NCBI GenBank assembly: GCA_017934045.1 | Contig: JAGBKK010000027.1 | Coordinates: forward strand, 1 to 64,000 | DNA length: 64,000 nucleotides | Direction of reading: 5' to 3' | From: Neisseriaceae bacterium | Lineage (GTDB): Bacteria > Pseudomonadota > Gammaproteobacteria > Burkholderiales > Neisseriaceae | Shown here: positions 1-8,952 of the stretch, in pieces | Layout of the letters: every line of letters starts with the position of its first letter | How positions within the stretch are numbered: position 1 is the stretch's first letter | The notes under the pieces: model-generated | Database searches by the model: none | What the model was told of the DNA's origin: nothing | The model's input: only the letters and a program-made list of their open reading frames with translations | Translations under genes and position numbers: made by a program

Positions 1-476
<476 letters not shown>

Positions 477-491
477 TTAAATAAAAAAGGC

Positions 492-566
<75 letters not shown>

Positions 567-592
567 AGAATTACAAAAAAATTTATTCGATT

Positions 593-666
593 TGGAGCGG
601 GTGAAGGGAATCGAACCCTCGTTATAAGCTTGGAAGGCTTCTGTTCTACCATTGAACTACACCCGC
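593..666 (-). tRNA. tRNA-Gly (anticodon TCC)
   Basis: Reverse strand cloverleaf with acceptor GCGGGTG/CACCCGC, discriminator T and encoded CCA. The anticodon loop CTTCCAA gives TCC, reading GGA/GGG glycine codons. D arm and T arm (GGTTCGATTCC) are normal. It is the middle tRNA of the Tyr-Gly-Thr-tuf operon. Confidence 0.97.
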
Positions 667-690
667 CTTTATATCCCGTCAATCGAATAG

Positions 691-774
691 TGGTGGAGGG
701 AGAAGGATTCGAACCTTCGAAGCTTTCGCAACAGATTTACAGTCTGCCCCCTTTGACCGCTCGGGAATCCCTCC
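691..774 (-). tRNA. tRNA-Tyr (anticodon GTA)
   Basis: Reverse strand class II tRNA of about 84 bases, with acceptor GGAGGGA/TCCCTCC, a long variable arm and encoded CCA. The anticodon loop CTGTAAA gives GTA, tyrosine. It is the first gene after the tRNA operon promoter. Confidence 0.97.
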
Positions 775-788
775 GTAAAGAACACAGG

Positions 789-817
789 ATTATACGAGAG
801 CATTTAAGTGTCGTCAA
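789..817 (-). promoter_or_regulatory. Promoter of the tRNA-tuf operon
   Basis: On the reverse strand TTGACG and TATAAT are separated by exactly 17 bases, followed about 15 bases later by the tRNA-Tyr 5' end. This is a near-consensus sigma-70 promoter in the right place. The start site is inferred at about position 782. Confidence 0.85.
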
Positions 818-886
818 GTGTGCGTTTGTTTTATTATGTTGTTTATTGTTTTTAATGAAAAAATATTTTTTCAGGTTGCCTGAAAA

Positions 887-1951
887 TCACATAATCACTC
901 CCCCACCCAAGCACACATTGCCGTCATACAACACGGCGGATTGTCCTGCGGTTACTGCCCATTGTGGTTCATCGAAAATCAGTTGTGCTTGATAATCAGA
1001 CAGATACACTAATTCACAAGCCGCGTCTTGCATACGGTAACGGGTTTTGGCGGTGTAACGACCTGCTGGCGGTTTTTCAGGCAGCGTCCAAGATAAATCC
1101 GTCATATTTAGGCTGCCTGAAAGCAGCAAGGGGTGATTGTGTCCTTGCACCACAATCAATTCGTTTTTTGCCATATCTTTGGCGGCAACGAACCACGCTT
1201 CCCCTGCTCCGCCGATATTCAAGCCTTTGCGTTGTCCGATGGTGTAGAAACTTAAACCGCAATGCTCGCCCACAACCTTGCCCTCTGGCGTTTTCATATC
1301 GCCCTTATTTGTGGGCAAGTATTTTTGCAAAAACTCGCGAAAGGGGCGTTCGCCGATAAAGCAAATGCCTGTGCTGTCTTTTTTTTGAGCAGTGGGCAGT
1401 TTCAGTTGTGTGGCGATTTCTCGCACTTGTGGCTTTTTGAGATTGCCTAATGGAAACAATGACTTGGATAATTGTGCTTGCGATAAACGGTGTAAAAAAT
1501 AGGTCTGGTCTTTGTTGTCGTCATCGGCTTTGCACAAAAAATGTATGCCGTCTTGTATGCGTTTTTTGGCGTAATGTCCTGTGGCGATTAAGTCTGCACC
1601 CTGACGGAGTGCGTCATCTAAAAAGCATTTGAATTTAATTTCCGAATTGCACAAAATATCAGGGTTAGGCGTTCTGCCTGCTGAATATTCTTTCAAGAAA
1701 TACGAAAAAACACGCTCTTTATATTCGGCAGCAAAATTCACCAAATCAATATCAATGCCCAACAAATCCGCCACCGCCATAGCGTCCATTGAGTCTTGCT
1801 TAATGGAGCAGTATTCATCATCGTCATCGTCTTGCCAGTTTTGCATAAACATACCACGCACGGCAAAGCCTTGCTGTAACAGCAAATGGGCGGCAACCGA
1901 TGAATCCACACCGCCCGATAAACCGACAATAACACTTTGTTTTGATGACAT
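887..1951 (-). CDS. mnmA: tRNA-uridine 2-sulfurtransferase MnmA
   Basis: MnmA adds sulfur to U34 of tRNA-Lys, -Glu and -Gln in the cytoplasm, using ATP and a persulfide relay. The 354-residue length is normal for the family. The N-terminal PP-loop SGGVDSS lies at about residue 11. The two catalytic cysteines sit in CNSEIKFK (near residue 101) and GICFIGER (near 197). GQRKG and GGGV near the C-terminus are also typical. A degenerate DUS near residue 280 gives SGSLN. Translation starts at ATG after a short AT-rich leader. The gene is transcribed on its own toward the tRNA cluster, with a degenerate DUS (AGGTTGCCTGAA) overlapping its 3' end. Confidence 0.96.
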   Translation of the reverse strand: MSSKQSVIVGLSGGVDSSVAAHLLLQQGFAVRGMFMQNWQDDDDDEYCSIKQDSMDAMAVADLLGIDIDLVNFAAEYKERVFSYFLKEYSAGRTPNPDILCNSEIKFKCFLDDALRQGADLIATGHYAKKRIQDGIHFLCKADDDNKDQTYFLHRLSQAQLSKSLFPLGNLKKPQVREIATQLKLPTAQKKDSTGICFIGERPFREFLQKYLPTNKGDMKTPEGKVVGEHCGLSFYTIGQRKGLNIGGAGEAWFVAAKDMAKNELIVVQGHNHPLLLSGSLNMTDLSWTLPEKPPAGRYTAKTRYRMQDAACELVYLSDYQAQLIFDEPQWAVTAGQSAVLYDGNVCLGGGVIM

Positions 1952-1968
1952 TTTTTGTTTTCCTTATC

Positions 1969-1985
1969 TTTCAGGCTGCCTGAAA
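1969..1985. repeat. Neisseriaceae-type DNA uptake sequence, example of about sixty copies
   Basis: The 17-mer TTTCAGGCTGCCTGAAA contains the 12-mer AGGCTGCCTGAA on one strand and AGGCAGCCTGAA on the other. Established knowledge: these two 12-mers are DUS dialects of Simonsiella and Kingella, bound by the pilin ComP in transformation. Other intergenic copies lie near 3612, 3708, 4538, 4929, 5790, 6438, 8855, 8918, 10304, 14296, 17053, 20398, 21694, 23876, 28887, 35209, 36138, 36211, 39446, 40550, 42480, 43098, 45083, 46861, 47638, 51412, 53193, 53269, 56047, 56961, 57896, 58473 and 60457. Many more lie inside genes. A one-base variant, AGGCTACCTGAA, lies near 25049. Confidence 0.93.
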
Positions 1986-1990
1986 CCTGT

Positions 1991-3574
1991 TTAAGCACAA
2001 TCCCAGTTATATAACACTTTGGAAAAATCGCGTTTTTTCAAATCGTCTGCTGTGATAAAGAAATTGCCCACGCCAGCGTCTCCCCACAGAATACCGTTTT
2101 TGCTATCTATTTGTAATAACAAGATATTATGCTCTGCCAGTTGTTCTTCACTGCGTGGGTCATCTTGGGTAAAGAATGCGTAACCGCCGATATGGTGTCC
2201 TGCGGTGCTGTTATGCAATTTGTCGTACGCTTCTTCTTCAATTAAATCAAGCAATTCATCATCTTCATCGAATTCGATTTTTAATTTTTCTGCGGTTGTT
2301 TTGAACAATTTTTCAAAACGATAATCGCCAAGCCCCATAGATTGCGTGCCTAAATCAAACGACAGTTGATATTGCGTATCGCCCAAAGGCATATTTTCTA
2401 ACGGAATAGCCAAATTAAGCACTTCTTTTTCGCTGATATTTGGATTAACGCTTGCGTGATAAATCACTCGCCAGCCTTTTTGCGATAGCGGATTGTCAAA
2501 ATCCAAACCTGCCACATCATCATTGCTGATAAAAAACTGCAACAAGCCTGTTGTGGGAAAGTCAGGCAAAGGCGGCAATTCTGCCAAATCAATTTGGGCT
2601 AATAAGGCTAATTTTTCGCCGTTTTTATCCACAGGATACGGCATTTCAGGCAGCCAGTAAGGCACGCCGCCAAATTTGCTGGCAGTTAAGGGCAGTTTTT
2701 TGGCTTTTTTGGGTTTGATTTTAATAATCGGCGTGGCGGTGTCTTTTTTAATTTGCGACAACACTTTTTTGGCTTGTTTTTGTTCCCCTGTTAATGGTCG
2801 TTCCAGTCGTTCCGAACGATTTGCATAACAAGCAAAACAAGTTAATTGTTGAATATTCTCTGGAATATCATTAAGACTATGACATTCAATTATTTCAAAT
2901 TTTCTTAATTTGGGTAATTGTGCAATGCTTGCAGGCAATGAAGATAAATTTTTACATTGCCATATTTCCAAATATTTTAACGCAGTCAATTCGCCCATAC
3001 TATCAGGCAATGCGGTTAAATAGGGCAATCCACTGATATGCAATTTTTTTAAATCGGTTAAATTTTTAATACTATCAGGCAAATGGTTCAAAGTGGTTGT
3101 TCCCATTCTGCCACTAATAGATAATTTTTTAATTTTATTTAATTCACCTATATTTTCAGGCAATTCAGATAAATCAGGAGAAATAATATGTAATTCTGTT
3201 AATTCTTTTAATGCCACAATACTATTGGGCAGTTTTTTAATATCGCATAGATTTATATCTAAACGGCGTAAGTTTTTTAATTGTCCGATTGTTTCAGGCA
3301 GCGTGGTTAGACTTCTGCAACAATAAAGCGTTAAATCTTCTAATTGCGTTAAATATTGAATGCTGTTTGGTAATTTAGATATACCGTCCTTTACCCCATA
3401 AACAAATAATGTTTTAATTGTTGATAAATATTGTTTTATTTCTGACAATTCATTTAAAGCAGAAAAATCAGGTTTTTTATCGGTATTATTGATTGTTATA
3501 TCTTGACGAGCCAAAAATTTTTTTAATTCATCAATTTCTTCGGCAGTCAATTCAAAATCTTGTTGCGTATTCAT
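1991..3574 (-). CDS. Leucine-rich-repeat protein fused to a YwqG-type (DUF1963) domain
   Basis: Function unknown. The 527-residue protein has no signal peptide or membrane segment. After an acidic N-terminus, residues ~55-265 carry about eight leucine-rich repeats of the LPxxIxxLxxLxxLxI type. Several have a Cys at the turn (LTLYCCRSLTTLP, LEIWQCKNLSSLP). A lysine-rich linker follows, then residues ~300-525 match the YwqG/DUF1963 pattern: KFGGVPYWLPEMPYP, LALLAQIDLAELPPLPDFP, GLLQFFISNDD and a GGYAFFTQDDPR segment. LRRs usually bind proteins; YwqG has no established activity. The LRR half is clearly AT-richer than the YwqG half, which suggests a chimera. It could be an intracellular interaction protein or an effector-like protein; neither is shown. 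Confidence 0.85.
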   Translation of the reverse strand: MNTQQDFELTAEEIDELKKFLARQDITINNTDKKPDFSALNELSEIKQYLSTIKTLFVYGVKDGISKLPNSIQYLTQLEDLTLYCCRSLTTLPETIGQLKNLRRLDINLCDIKKLPNSIVALKELTELHIISPDLSELPENIGELNKIKKLSISGRMGTTTLNHLPDSIKNLTDLKKLHISGLPYLTALPDSMGELTALKYLEIWQCKNLSSLPASIAQLPKLRKFEIIECHSLNDIPENIQQLTCFACYANRSERLERPLTGEQKQAKKVLSQIKKDTATPIIKIKPKKAKKLPLTASKFGGVPYWLPEMPYPVDKNGEKLALLAQIDLAELPPLPDFPTTGLLQFFISNDDVAGLDFDNPLSQKGWRVIYHASVNPNISEKEVLNLAIPLENMPLGDTQYQLSFDLGTQSMGLGDYRFEKLFKTTAEKLKIEFDEDDELLDLIEEEAYDKLHNSTAGHHIGGYAFFTQDDPRSEEQLAEHNILLLQIDSKNGILWGDAGVGNFFITADDLKKRDFSKVLYNWDCA

Positions 3575-3650
3575 TTGTTTTTTCCTTGATAAAAAGTTGA
3601 AAAATAAGCCTTTCAGGCAGCCTGAAAATTTGATAAGTTCGCTCTCCGTA

Positions 3651-3700
3651 GTTAGGAGATTGCCACGACTTGAACTTTGTTCAAGTCTCGCTTTTGACGA
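3651..3700 (-). repeat. Dispersed hairpin repeat, GTCATTGCGAG / GGAGATTGCC family, copy 1
   Basis: GGAGATTGCCAC is followed by a perfect 9-bp stem GACTTGAAC-TTT-GTTCAAGTC and then CTCGCTTTTGACG. The ends match the other copies (20542-20583, 30491-30522 on the opposite strand, 39322-39442) while the stem differs. Two DUS palindromes bracket it at about 3612 and 3708. It fills the gap between the LRR gene and yebC. Confidence 0.7.
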
Positions 3701-3737
3701 TAAGGGCTTTCAGGCTGCCTGAAAAATTAAATTGATT

Positions 3738-4469
3738 TTATTCATCTAAATCCAACACTGCCGAAGTATAGACATTTTGCACATCGTCTAAATCTTCCAA
3801 AGCGTCAATCAATTTTTGCATTTTCACCGCATCATCGCCTGTCAATTCCGTTTCGTTTTGGGCTCGATACGAAACATCGCCGTCTTCGGCTTTGAAACCT
3901 GCGGCTTCTAACGCGGCTTTGACGGTTGGATAATCATTCGGTTCGGTAATCACTTCAAATGAACCGTCATCGTTGCTGACAACATCACTTGCCCCTGCGT
4001 TTAACGCCGCTTCCATTAACGAATCTTCATCGGTTTCAGGCGAAAACAGCAAATAACCTTGATGAACAAACTGATACGCCACACAACCGTCCGTGCCTAA
4101 ATTGCCGCCGTGTTTGGTGAAAGCATGACGCACATCAGCCACCGTGCGGGTTTTGTTGTCGGTTAAACAATCCACCATCAACGCCGCACCGCCTATGCCA
4201 TAGCCCTCGTAACGCAATTCCACATATTCCACGCCTTCCAAATTGCCTGTGCCTTTGTCAATGGCGCGTTGAATATTGTCTTTGGGCATATTCGATTCGG
4301 ACGCTTTTTCCAACGCCAAACGCAAGCGTGGGTTCGCATTCGGGTCGCCGCCGCCCATTCTGGCGGCAATGGTAATTTCCTTAATCACACGCGTAAAAAT
4401 CTTACCGCGTTTGGCATCTTGACGAGCTTTCTTATGCTGAATATTCGCCCACTTACTGTGTCCTGCCAT
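3738..4469 (-). CDS. YebC/PmpR family protein
   Basis: Conserved cytoplasmic protein of the YebC/TACO1 family, long annotated as a transcriptional regulator and more recently linked to translation of proline-rich stretches. The N-terminus [20 protein letters not shown] is the family signature, followed by [10 protein letters not shown] and a [12 protein letters not shown] segment. The acidic C-terminal domain ends in TSAVLDLDE. Length 243 is typical. It is not next to ruvC, its common partner elsewhere. It appears monocistronic, with a DUS downstream. The family is certain; the exact role in this organism is not. Confidence 0.95.
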   Translation of the reverse strand: MAGHSKWANIQHKKARQDAKRGKIFTRVIKEITIAARMGGGDPNANPRLRLALEKASESNMPKDNIQRAIDKGTGNLEGVEYVELRYEGYGIGGAALMVDCLTDNKTRTVADVRHAFTKHGGNLGTDGCVAYQFVHQGYLLFSPETDEDSLMEAALNAGASDVVSNDDGSFEVITEPNDYPTVKAALEAAGFKAEDGDVSYRAQNETELTGDDAVKMQKLIDALEDLDDVQNVYTSAVLDLDE

Positions 4470-4550
4470 AATATTGTCTTTCTATTAAAAATTTAAAACG
4501 AGAGATTTTAAACGATTTATAGTAATCAATACAATAGTTTCAGGCTGCCT

Positions 4551-4588
4551 GAAAAAAACAACGCAAGTGCATAACACTTGCGTTGTTT
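4551..4588 (-). terminator. Rho-independent terminator of the GlsB-like gene
   Basis: A 14-bp perfect stem AAACAACGCAAGTG / CACTTGCGTTGTTT with a 5-base loop (4556-4588). On the reverse strand it is followed by a run of seven T. It lies 15 bases past the stop of the GlsB-like gene, and a DUS follows immediately. Confidence 0.9.
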
Positions 4589-4603
4589 CGACATAAAAAA
4601 TTA

Positions 4604-4852
4604 TTACTTAAATAAAAATCTGCCCACGGCAATTAACACGCATGCACCGAATACGGCAACCAAAATTTGTGCCACAATACCGCCAGACGCACTGAAACCC
4701 AACAAATTCAACAAAAACGAGCCAGCAATACCGCCGATAATGCCCATAATAATGTTGCGAATCAAGCCGCCTTTGCCGCCCATAATAAAGCCAGCCAACC
4801 AGCCTGCCACAGCACCGATAATCAGTGCAATCACGATACCCATTACATTCAT
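4604..4852 (-). CDS. GlsB/YeaQ/YmgE family stress-response membrane protein
   Basis: Small inner-membrane protein of 82 residues with three hydrophobic helices rich in Gly. The segments GIVIALIIGAVAGWLAGFIM and GGIVAQILVAVFGACVLIAV and the GGKGGLIRNIIMGIIGG loop are typical of the transglycosylase-associated YeaQ/GlsB family. Members are linked to general stress and acid responses; the molecular role is not established. I chose the ATG at 4852 because GGGAATAACG lies just upstream; an ATG 18 bases earlier would place that ribosome site inside the gene. The gene is divergent from mutM and ends at a strong terminator. Confidence 0.9.
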   Translation of the reverse strand: MNVMGIVIALIIGAVAGWLAGFIMGGKGGLIRNIIMGIIGGIAGSFLLNLLGFSASGGIVAQILVAVFGACVLIAVGRFLFK

Positions 4853-4962
4853 CGTTATTCCCTTTTGCATTGTTTAAAAACTTTATGATTATACGCACAG
4901 AAAATTATTTTATACTTAAAATATTGTGTTTCAGGCTGCCTGAAAAAACGAAAGAATTGATT

Positions 4963-5784
4963 ATGCCCGAATTACCCGAAGTAGAAATCACTCGACAAGG
5001 CATTACGCCGCACATTGTCGGCAAAACAGTAGAACAAGTGATTATTCGCAATGGTCGATTACGCAAAACAGTGCGTTCTGATTTGTCTGAAATTTTAGCC
5101 AACGCTGTTTTACAACAAGTTTGCCGCCGTGCTAAATATATTGTTTTAAAATTTGATTTAGGCGTTCTTATTGTGCATTTAGGAATGAGTGGCGGTTTGC
5201 GGATTATTTCGCCGAACAACATAAGGCAACCTGAAAAGCACGACCATATTGATGTACTTTTTACAGACGGCACTATTTTGCGTTATCACGACCCACGCCG
5301 TTTTGGGCTGTTTGAATGGTTTTATGGCATAAGCGAAAACGCTTCAATATTGCAAAATTTAGGCGTAGAGCCATTAGACGAACAATTTAATGGTGCGTTT
5401 TTATATCAACAATTGCAACACAAAAACATATCAATCAAAACAGCCTTGATGAATGGCAAAATTGTCGTTGGCGTGGGCAATATTTATGCGAATGAAGCCT
5501 TGTTTCGAGCCAAAATCAATCCGCAAAGAGTTTCAGGCAGCCTGAAAAAAAGCGAATGCAATCGCTTGGCAAACGCAATCAAAAGCGTTCTACAAGAAGC
5601 CATATTCGCAGGCGGCAGTTCCATTCAAGACTTTGTTGATAGCAATGGTAATGCAGGTTATTTTCAGCACCAACACCAAGTATATGGCAAAAGCAACGCC
5701 CCCTGCCCTGTTTGCGGTGCATTTATTCAACGCATAGTGCAAAATCAACGCAGTTCGTTTTTTTGTGCGAATTGTCAGAAATAA
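4963..5784 (+). CDS. mutM: Formamidopyrimidine-DNA glycosylase MutM (Fpg)
   Basis: Bifunctional base-excision enzyme that removes 8-oxoguanine and formamidopyrimidines and cuts the abasic site. The start MPELPEVE fixes the frame: Pro after Met is the nucleophile and the next Glu is catalytic. An in-frame upstream extension exists but would bury this obligatory N-terminus, so the ATG at 4963 is certain. The H2TH region holds KTALMNGKIVVGVGNIYANE, and the C-terminal zinc finger has CPVC and CANC. Length 273 is typical. A DUS at about 5529 is translated as SGSLKK within an apparently exposed segment. Another DUS lies 25 bases upstream of the start. Confidence 0.98.
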   Translation: MPELPEVEITRQGITPHIVGKTVEQVIIRNGRLRKTVRSDLSEILANAVLQQVCRRAKYIVLKFDLGVLIVHLGMSGGLRIISPNNIRQPEKHDHIDVLFTDGTILRYHDPRRFGLFEWFYGISENASILQNLGVEPLDEQFNGAFLYQQLQHKNISIKTALMNGKIVVGVGNIYANEALFRAKINPQRVSGSLKKSECNRLANAIKSVLQEAIFAGGSSIQDFVDSNGNAGYFQHQHQVYGKSNAPCPVCGAFIQRIVQNQRSSFFCANCQK

Positions 5785-5809
5785 AAATACTTTCAGGCAG
5801 CCTGAAAAA

Positions 5810-6418
5810 TCACCACACTTGTGGCAAGCGTAATACGCTGTATATGGCGTAATAATGCACTTCATTGAAGAAAAATTTGAGTTTCACAGACCAAGCGGCG
5901 TTATTAAATCGTGAAGTGGGCGTGGGCGACATTTGCACAGTAAGCCCCAAGTCTTGTGCCATTAACTTGGCGCGTGCAATGTGGTAAGGGTCGCTCACCA
6001 CAATAAATGTGTGTAATTTGGCACGCTTGGCAATTTCAGCGGAATTTTTGAGATTATCAAAAGTGTTACGAGAAGTGGGTTCTAACAGAATATCTTGTTT
6101 TTTAACGCCGTTTTTCATCGCCCATTTTGCTCCCACTTCGGCTTCGGTTGAATAACCTTTTTTAGGCGTGCCGCCTGTGAAAATAATCTTTTTCGCCTTG
6201 CCTTGTTGGTATAAATTCACCGCATGCCGAATGCGTTCTTCAAACACAGGAGACGGTTTTTTGTGATACGCCGCTGCCCCCAAAACAATAATGGCGTCTG
6301 CTTTATCAGGTGTTTGCAAACGACCTTCGTATAAAATTTTGGCACATAAACCGCCATAAATCCCCATCAGCACAACGATGAGCAAGCATAAAATACGGCG
6401 AAAGCGTTTGAGTGTCAA
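5810..6418 (-). CDS. YdcF-like DUF218 membrane-anchored protein
   Basis: 202-residue protein with an N-terminal membrane anchor (residues ~10-30, ILCLLIVVLMGIYGGLC) followed by a DUF218 domain. Diagnostic segments are ADAIIVLGAAAYHKKPSP, RIRHAVNLYQQGKAKKIIFT, EPTSRNTFDNL and VVSDPYHIARA. Family members such as SanA, ElyC and YdcF act in envelope integrity or lipid-carrier metabolism, but the reaction is not settled. The bulk is predicted periplasmic. It converges on mutM, with a DUS between them, and is likely transcribed alone. Confidence 0.88.
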   Translation of the reverse strand: MTLKRFRRILCLLIVVLMGIYGGLCAKILYEGRLQTPDKADAIIVLGAAAYHKKPSPVFEERIRHAVNLYQQGKAKKIIFTGGTPKKGYSTEAEVGAKWAMKNGVKKQDILLEPTSRNTFDNLKNSAEIAKRAKLHTFIVVSDPYHIARAKLMAQDLGLTVQMSPTPTSRFNNAAWSVKLKFFFNEVHYYAIYSVLRLPQVW

Positions 6419-6469
6419 AATACTGTCCTTGTTCTATTTTCAGGCTGCCTGAAAGTTGCTTATTATAGC

Positions 6470-7555
6470 CTACGCCTGACGGCGTAAAGTGATTTTTATA
6501 TCATCGCCAACGGTTTGAATATCTTGAAAAACAAAACGATAGGCTTGATTGAGTGCCGTGATTTCAGGCAGCCTGAAAGCGTTTTTGGCATCACCACCCA
6601 AAATCAGCGGTGCTTGGTAAATGATGATGTCATCAACCAAATCAGCGTTTAACAATGCACCGTTCAACACAGAACCTGCTTCAACCCATAATTGTCCAAT
6701 TTGTCGCTTGGCTAATTTCTTCATCAGACAAGATAAATCAATGTGTTCATCGCCTGATATGGGCAGAATTTCCACGCTGTCAGGATAAGTTTTGTGAGTC
6801 GCAAAATCAGGCAAACACGCCAAAATAGTGCGACCGCCGTCTGTGCAGATTTTAGCGTTAGTCGGCGTTTGTAAATGGCTGTCTGCTACAATGCGAATGG
6901 GTTGGCGTGGCGTTTGAATGTGTCGCACATTTAACTGGGGATTGTCCGCTAAAATCGTGCCAACGCCTGTTAAAATCGCACAACTTTTCGCCCTTTCTTG
7001 ATGAACATTGTATCGTGCCGTTTCACTGGTAATCCACTGGCTCACACCGTTTTTTAACGCAGTTTTACCGTCTAAACTTTGGGCGATTTTAAGCGTAACA
7101 AAGGGTTTCTCTCGTTCAAACAGCGAAAAAAAACCACGATTTAAAGCACGCGTTTCTTGTTCCAACAAACCAACCGCCACTTCAATGCCTGCGTTTTGCA
7201 ACATTGTTACCCCCTGCCCTGCCACTTGTGGATTGGGGTCAAGGCTTGCGGCAACTACTTTTTTAATCCCTGCTTGAATTAACGCATTCGCACACGGCGG
7301 CGTTGCCCCAAAATGCGAACACGGCTCTAATGTTACAAACGCCGTTGCCCCTTGGGCTTTTTCTCCTGCCTGACGCAAGGCAAACACTTCGGCATGTGGC
7401 TCACCTTTTTTTTCGTGCCAACCCTGCCCCACTATTTCACCGTCTTTCACAATCACACAGCCCACTTTGGGATTGGGCGAAGTGGAATACAAACCCTTTT
7501 CGGCTAACAATAAAGCCTGCCGCATCATTTGTTCGTCAAAGGAAGAAAAGGACAT
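6470..7555 (-). CDS. ribD: Riboflavin biosynthesis bifunctional deaminase/reductase RibD
   Basis: Catalyses deamination of the 2,5-diaminopyrimidine intermediate and NADPH reduction of its ribosyl side chain in riboflavin synthesis. Residues ~1-145 form the zinc deaminase domain with HAEVFAL and PCSHFGATPPC. Residues ~150-361 form the reductase domain (FVTLKIAQSLDGKTA, WVEAGSVLNGALL). Length 361 fits the family. A DUS in the reductase domain is read as FRLPE (NAFRLPEIT). It lies downstream of nrdR and a lipoprotein gene on the same strand, but two inverted DUS separate it from them, so cotranscription is uncertain. Confidence 0.97.
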   Translation of the reverse strand: MSFSSFDEQMMRQALLLAEKGLYSTSPNPKVGCVIVKDGEIVGQGWHEKKGEPHAEVFALRQAGEKAQGATAFVTLEPCSHFGATPPCANALIQAGIKKVVAASLDPNPQVAGQGVTMLQNAGIEVAVGLLEQETRALNRGFFSLFEREKPFVTLKIAQSLDGKTALKNGVSQWITSETARYNVHQERAKSCAILTGVGTILADNPQLNVRHIQTPRQPIRIVADSHLQTPTNAKICTDGGRTILACLPDFATHKTYPDSVEILPISGDEHIDLSCLMKKLAKRQIGQLWVEAGSVLNGALLNADLVDDIIIYQAPLILGGDAKNAFRLPEITALNQAYRFVFQDIQTVGDDIKITLRRQA

Positions 7556-7594
7556 CGTATTTCTCTATGGTTGGATTTTTGGATTATATAAAAA

Positions 7595-7634
7595 TTCAGG
7601 CAGCCTGAAAGTGATAATTTTCAGGCTGCCTGAA
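7595..7634. repeat. Inverted pair of DUS palindromes, possible terminator
   Basis: Two DUS copies, TTCAGGCAGCCTGAAA and TTTCAGGCTGCCTGAA, face each other across eight bases. Together they form a 16-bp stem between the lipoprotein gene and ribD. In Neisseria, inverted DUS pairs often act as transcription terminators; that role is inferred here. Confidence 0.6.
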
Positions 7635-7648
7635 AAGTCTTGCGACAC

Positions 7649-8305
7649 TTATCCTGCAATACGCACATCTTGCAGATAAGTGTTCAGAGCGTCAAACGAC
7701 AGATTTTCGCCGTTGGCACACACCGAATACAAATCATCGCCAGCGATAATTGCCATACACATTTCAGCGGTTTCGCCGTTGGCAGTGGTTTGCACAAAAC
7801 GATAATTCATACGATTGTTGGTGGCAATACCCACTTTGGTTTTGGAAAATTGTTGCGGATTGTCGCTTTCTTGCCGTTTGACCAGTTCGCTTAATTTTTT
7901 GAAATATTCATCAGGCTTGCTTTGCAATTTGCCCAAACTGCTAACAGTTAAAACCGCATTATTGTCTTGATTTTGTGCAAACAAAGTGGTGGGCGAAGTG
8001 TTTTCTTCATCAGGACGCACCGTGAATGCACCTGTAACCGCAATGCTAATGCGTCCCGTGCTGTCGGTGAGTGTTTGTATGGTTTTATTATCTACGGGTT
8101 TGGGTTCGGCGACAGTTTCAGCAACGCTTTCAGCTGGCGTTTCAGGCGGCGTTGTTTCTGGTTTTTCAGCCACAATCGGTTGATTAGCCGTTTCAATCAC
8201 CGCTTGTTGCAAGGCTTCATCAGACACCGAAGACGCGGGTTTTTCGCCACACGCAGTGAAAAATAAAGAAATTAAAGTTAAAGAAATCAATGTGTTATAT
8301 TTCAT
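7649..8305 (-). CDS. Putative lipoprotein of unknown function
   Basis: 218-residue secreted protein. Residues 1-18 form a lipoprotein signal peptide ending LFFTAC, so Cys19 would be lipidated. Residues ~40-75 form a Pro/Glu/Thr-rich linker (VAEKPETTPPETPAESVAET) that would span away from the membrane. The rest is a compact domain with two cysteines (AEMCMAI, YSVCANG) that may form a disulfide. No family is recognised. The start overlaps the end of nrdR by 11 bases, so the two are very probably cotranscribed and translationally coupled. Confidence 0.85.
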   Translation of the reverse strand: MKYNTLISLTLISLFFTACGEKPASSVSDEALQQAVIETANQPIVAEKPETTPPETPAESVAETVAEPKPVDNKTIQTLTDSTGRISIAVTGAFTVRPDEENTSPTTLFAQNQDNNAVLTVSSLGKLQSKPDEYFKKLSELVKRQESDNPQQFSKTKVGIATNNRMNYRFVQTTANGETAEMCMAIIAGDDLYSVCANGENLSFDALNTYLQDVRIAG

Positions 8306-8777
8306 TTTTCACCTCATCACATTCTGGTTCGTCCGATAAATCGGCAATAATGCGTGTAAATTCAGCCACATCGTTAAAGCGTTTATACACGGACGCAAAA
8401 CGCACATACGCCACTTGATCTAATCGCCGCAAGTGCAACATCACTAATTCGCCTACTTTTTGTGAAGAAATTTCTTTTTCTTCTTCCATAAACAGCGATT
8501 GTTTGACTAAATCGATAATGTTATCCACTTGTGCGGCAGAAACAGGGCGTTTGCGTAAGGCGTTTTTTAAGCCACGCCGTAATTTGCTTTCATCAAACGC
8601 TTCGCGTTCGCCGTGTTTTTTGACGATGACAGGCAATTGAAATTCGGCTTTTTCTTCGGTACTAAACCGTCTGCCACATTGCCCACATTGACGGCGGCGG
8701 CGAATAGAAAAAGCATCAATCGCTGTTCGCGTATCGATGACTTGTGTTTCTTTGTTACCACAAAAGGGACATTTCAC
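8295..8777 (-). CDS. nrdR: Transcriptional repressor NrdR
   Basis: NrdR represses ribonucleotide reductase genes in response to ATP/dATP. The zinc ribbon MKCPFCGNKETQVIDTR plus CGQCGRRF lies at residues 1-40, with the basic IRRRRQC segment. An ATP-cone domain follows (VIVKKHGEREAFDESKLRRG and VAYVRFASVYKRF). Length 160 is slightly above the usual ~150 because of an acidic tail. It is the first gene of a likely nrdR-lipoprotein unit, with its 3' end overlapping the next gene. Two DUS lie upstream. No nrd genes are in the window. Confidence 0.97.
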   Translation of the reverse strand: MKCPFCGNKETQVIDTRTAIDAFSIRRRRQCGQCGRRFSTEEKAEFQLPVIVKKHGEREAFDESKLRRGLKNALRKRPVSAAQVDNIIDLVKQSLFMEEEKEISSQKVGELVMLHLRRLDQVAYVRFASVYKRFNDVAEFTRIIADLSDEPECDEVKNEI

Positions 8778-8952
8778 GATAAAATCAACTTAAATCAAAA
8801 TGATATAGGTTTTATTCTAAACGATAACCCCATAAAAATTGAGAGAAAAACAATATTTCAGGCTGCCTGAAAAGATTTTGAGCGTAATTTTGTTGTAATA
8901 ATGCAACAATTTCTACACTTTCAGGCTGCCTGAAAAATAATTGATTTACGAA

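Noticed and set aside
4578..4877. Pro/Ile-rich plus-strand frame opposite the GlsB-like gene
   Set aside because: It is the antisense shadow of a membrane protein gene whose family is recognised; it has no ribosome site.
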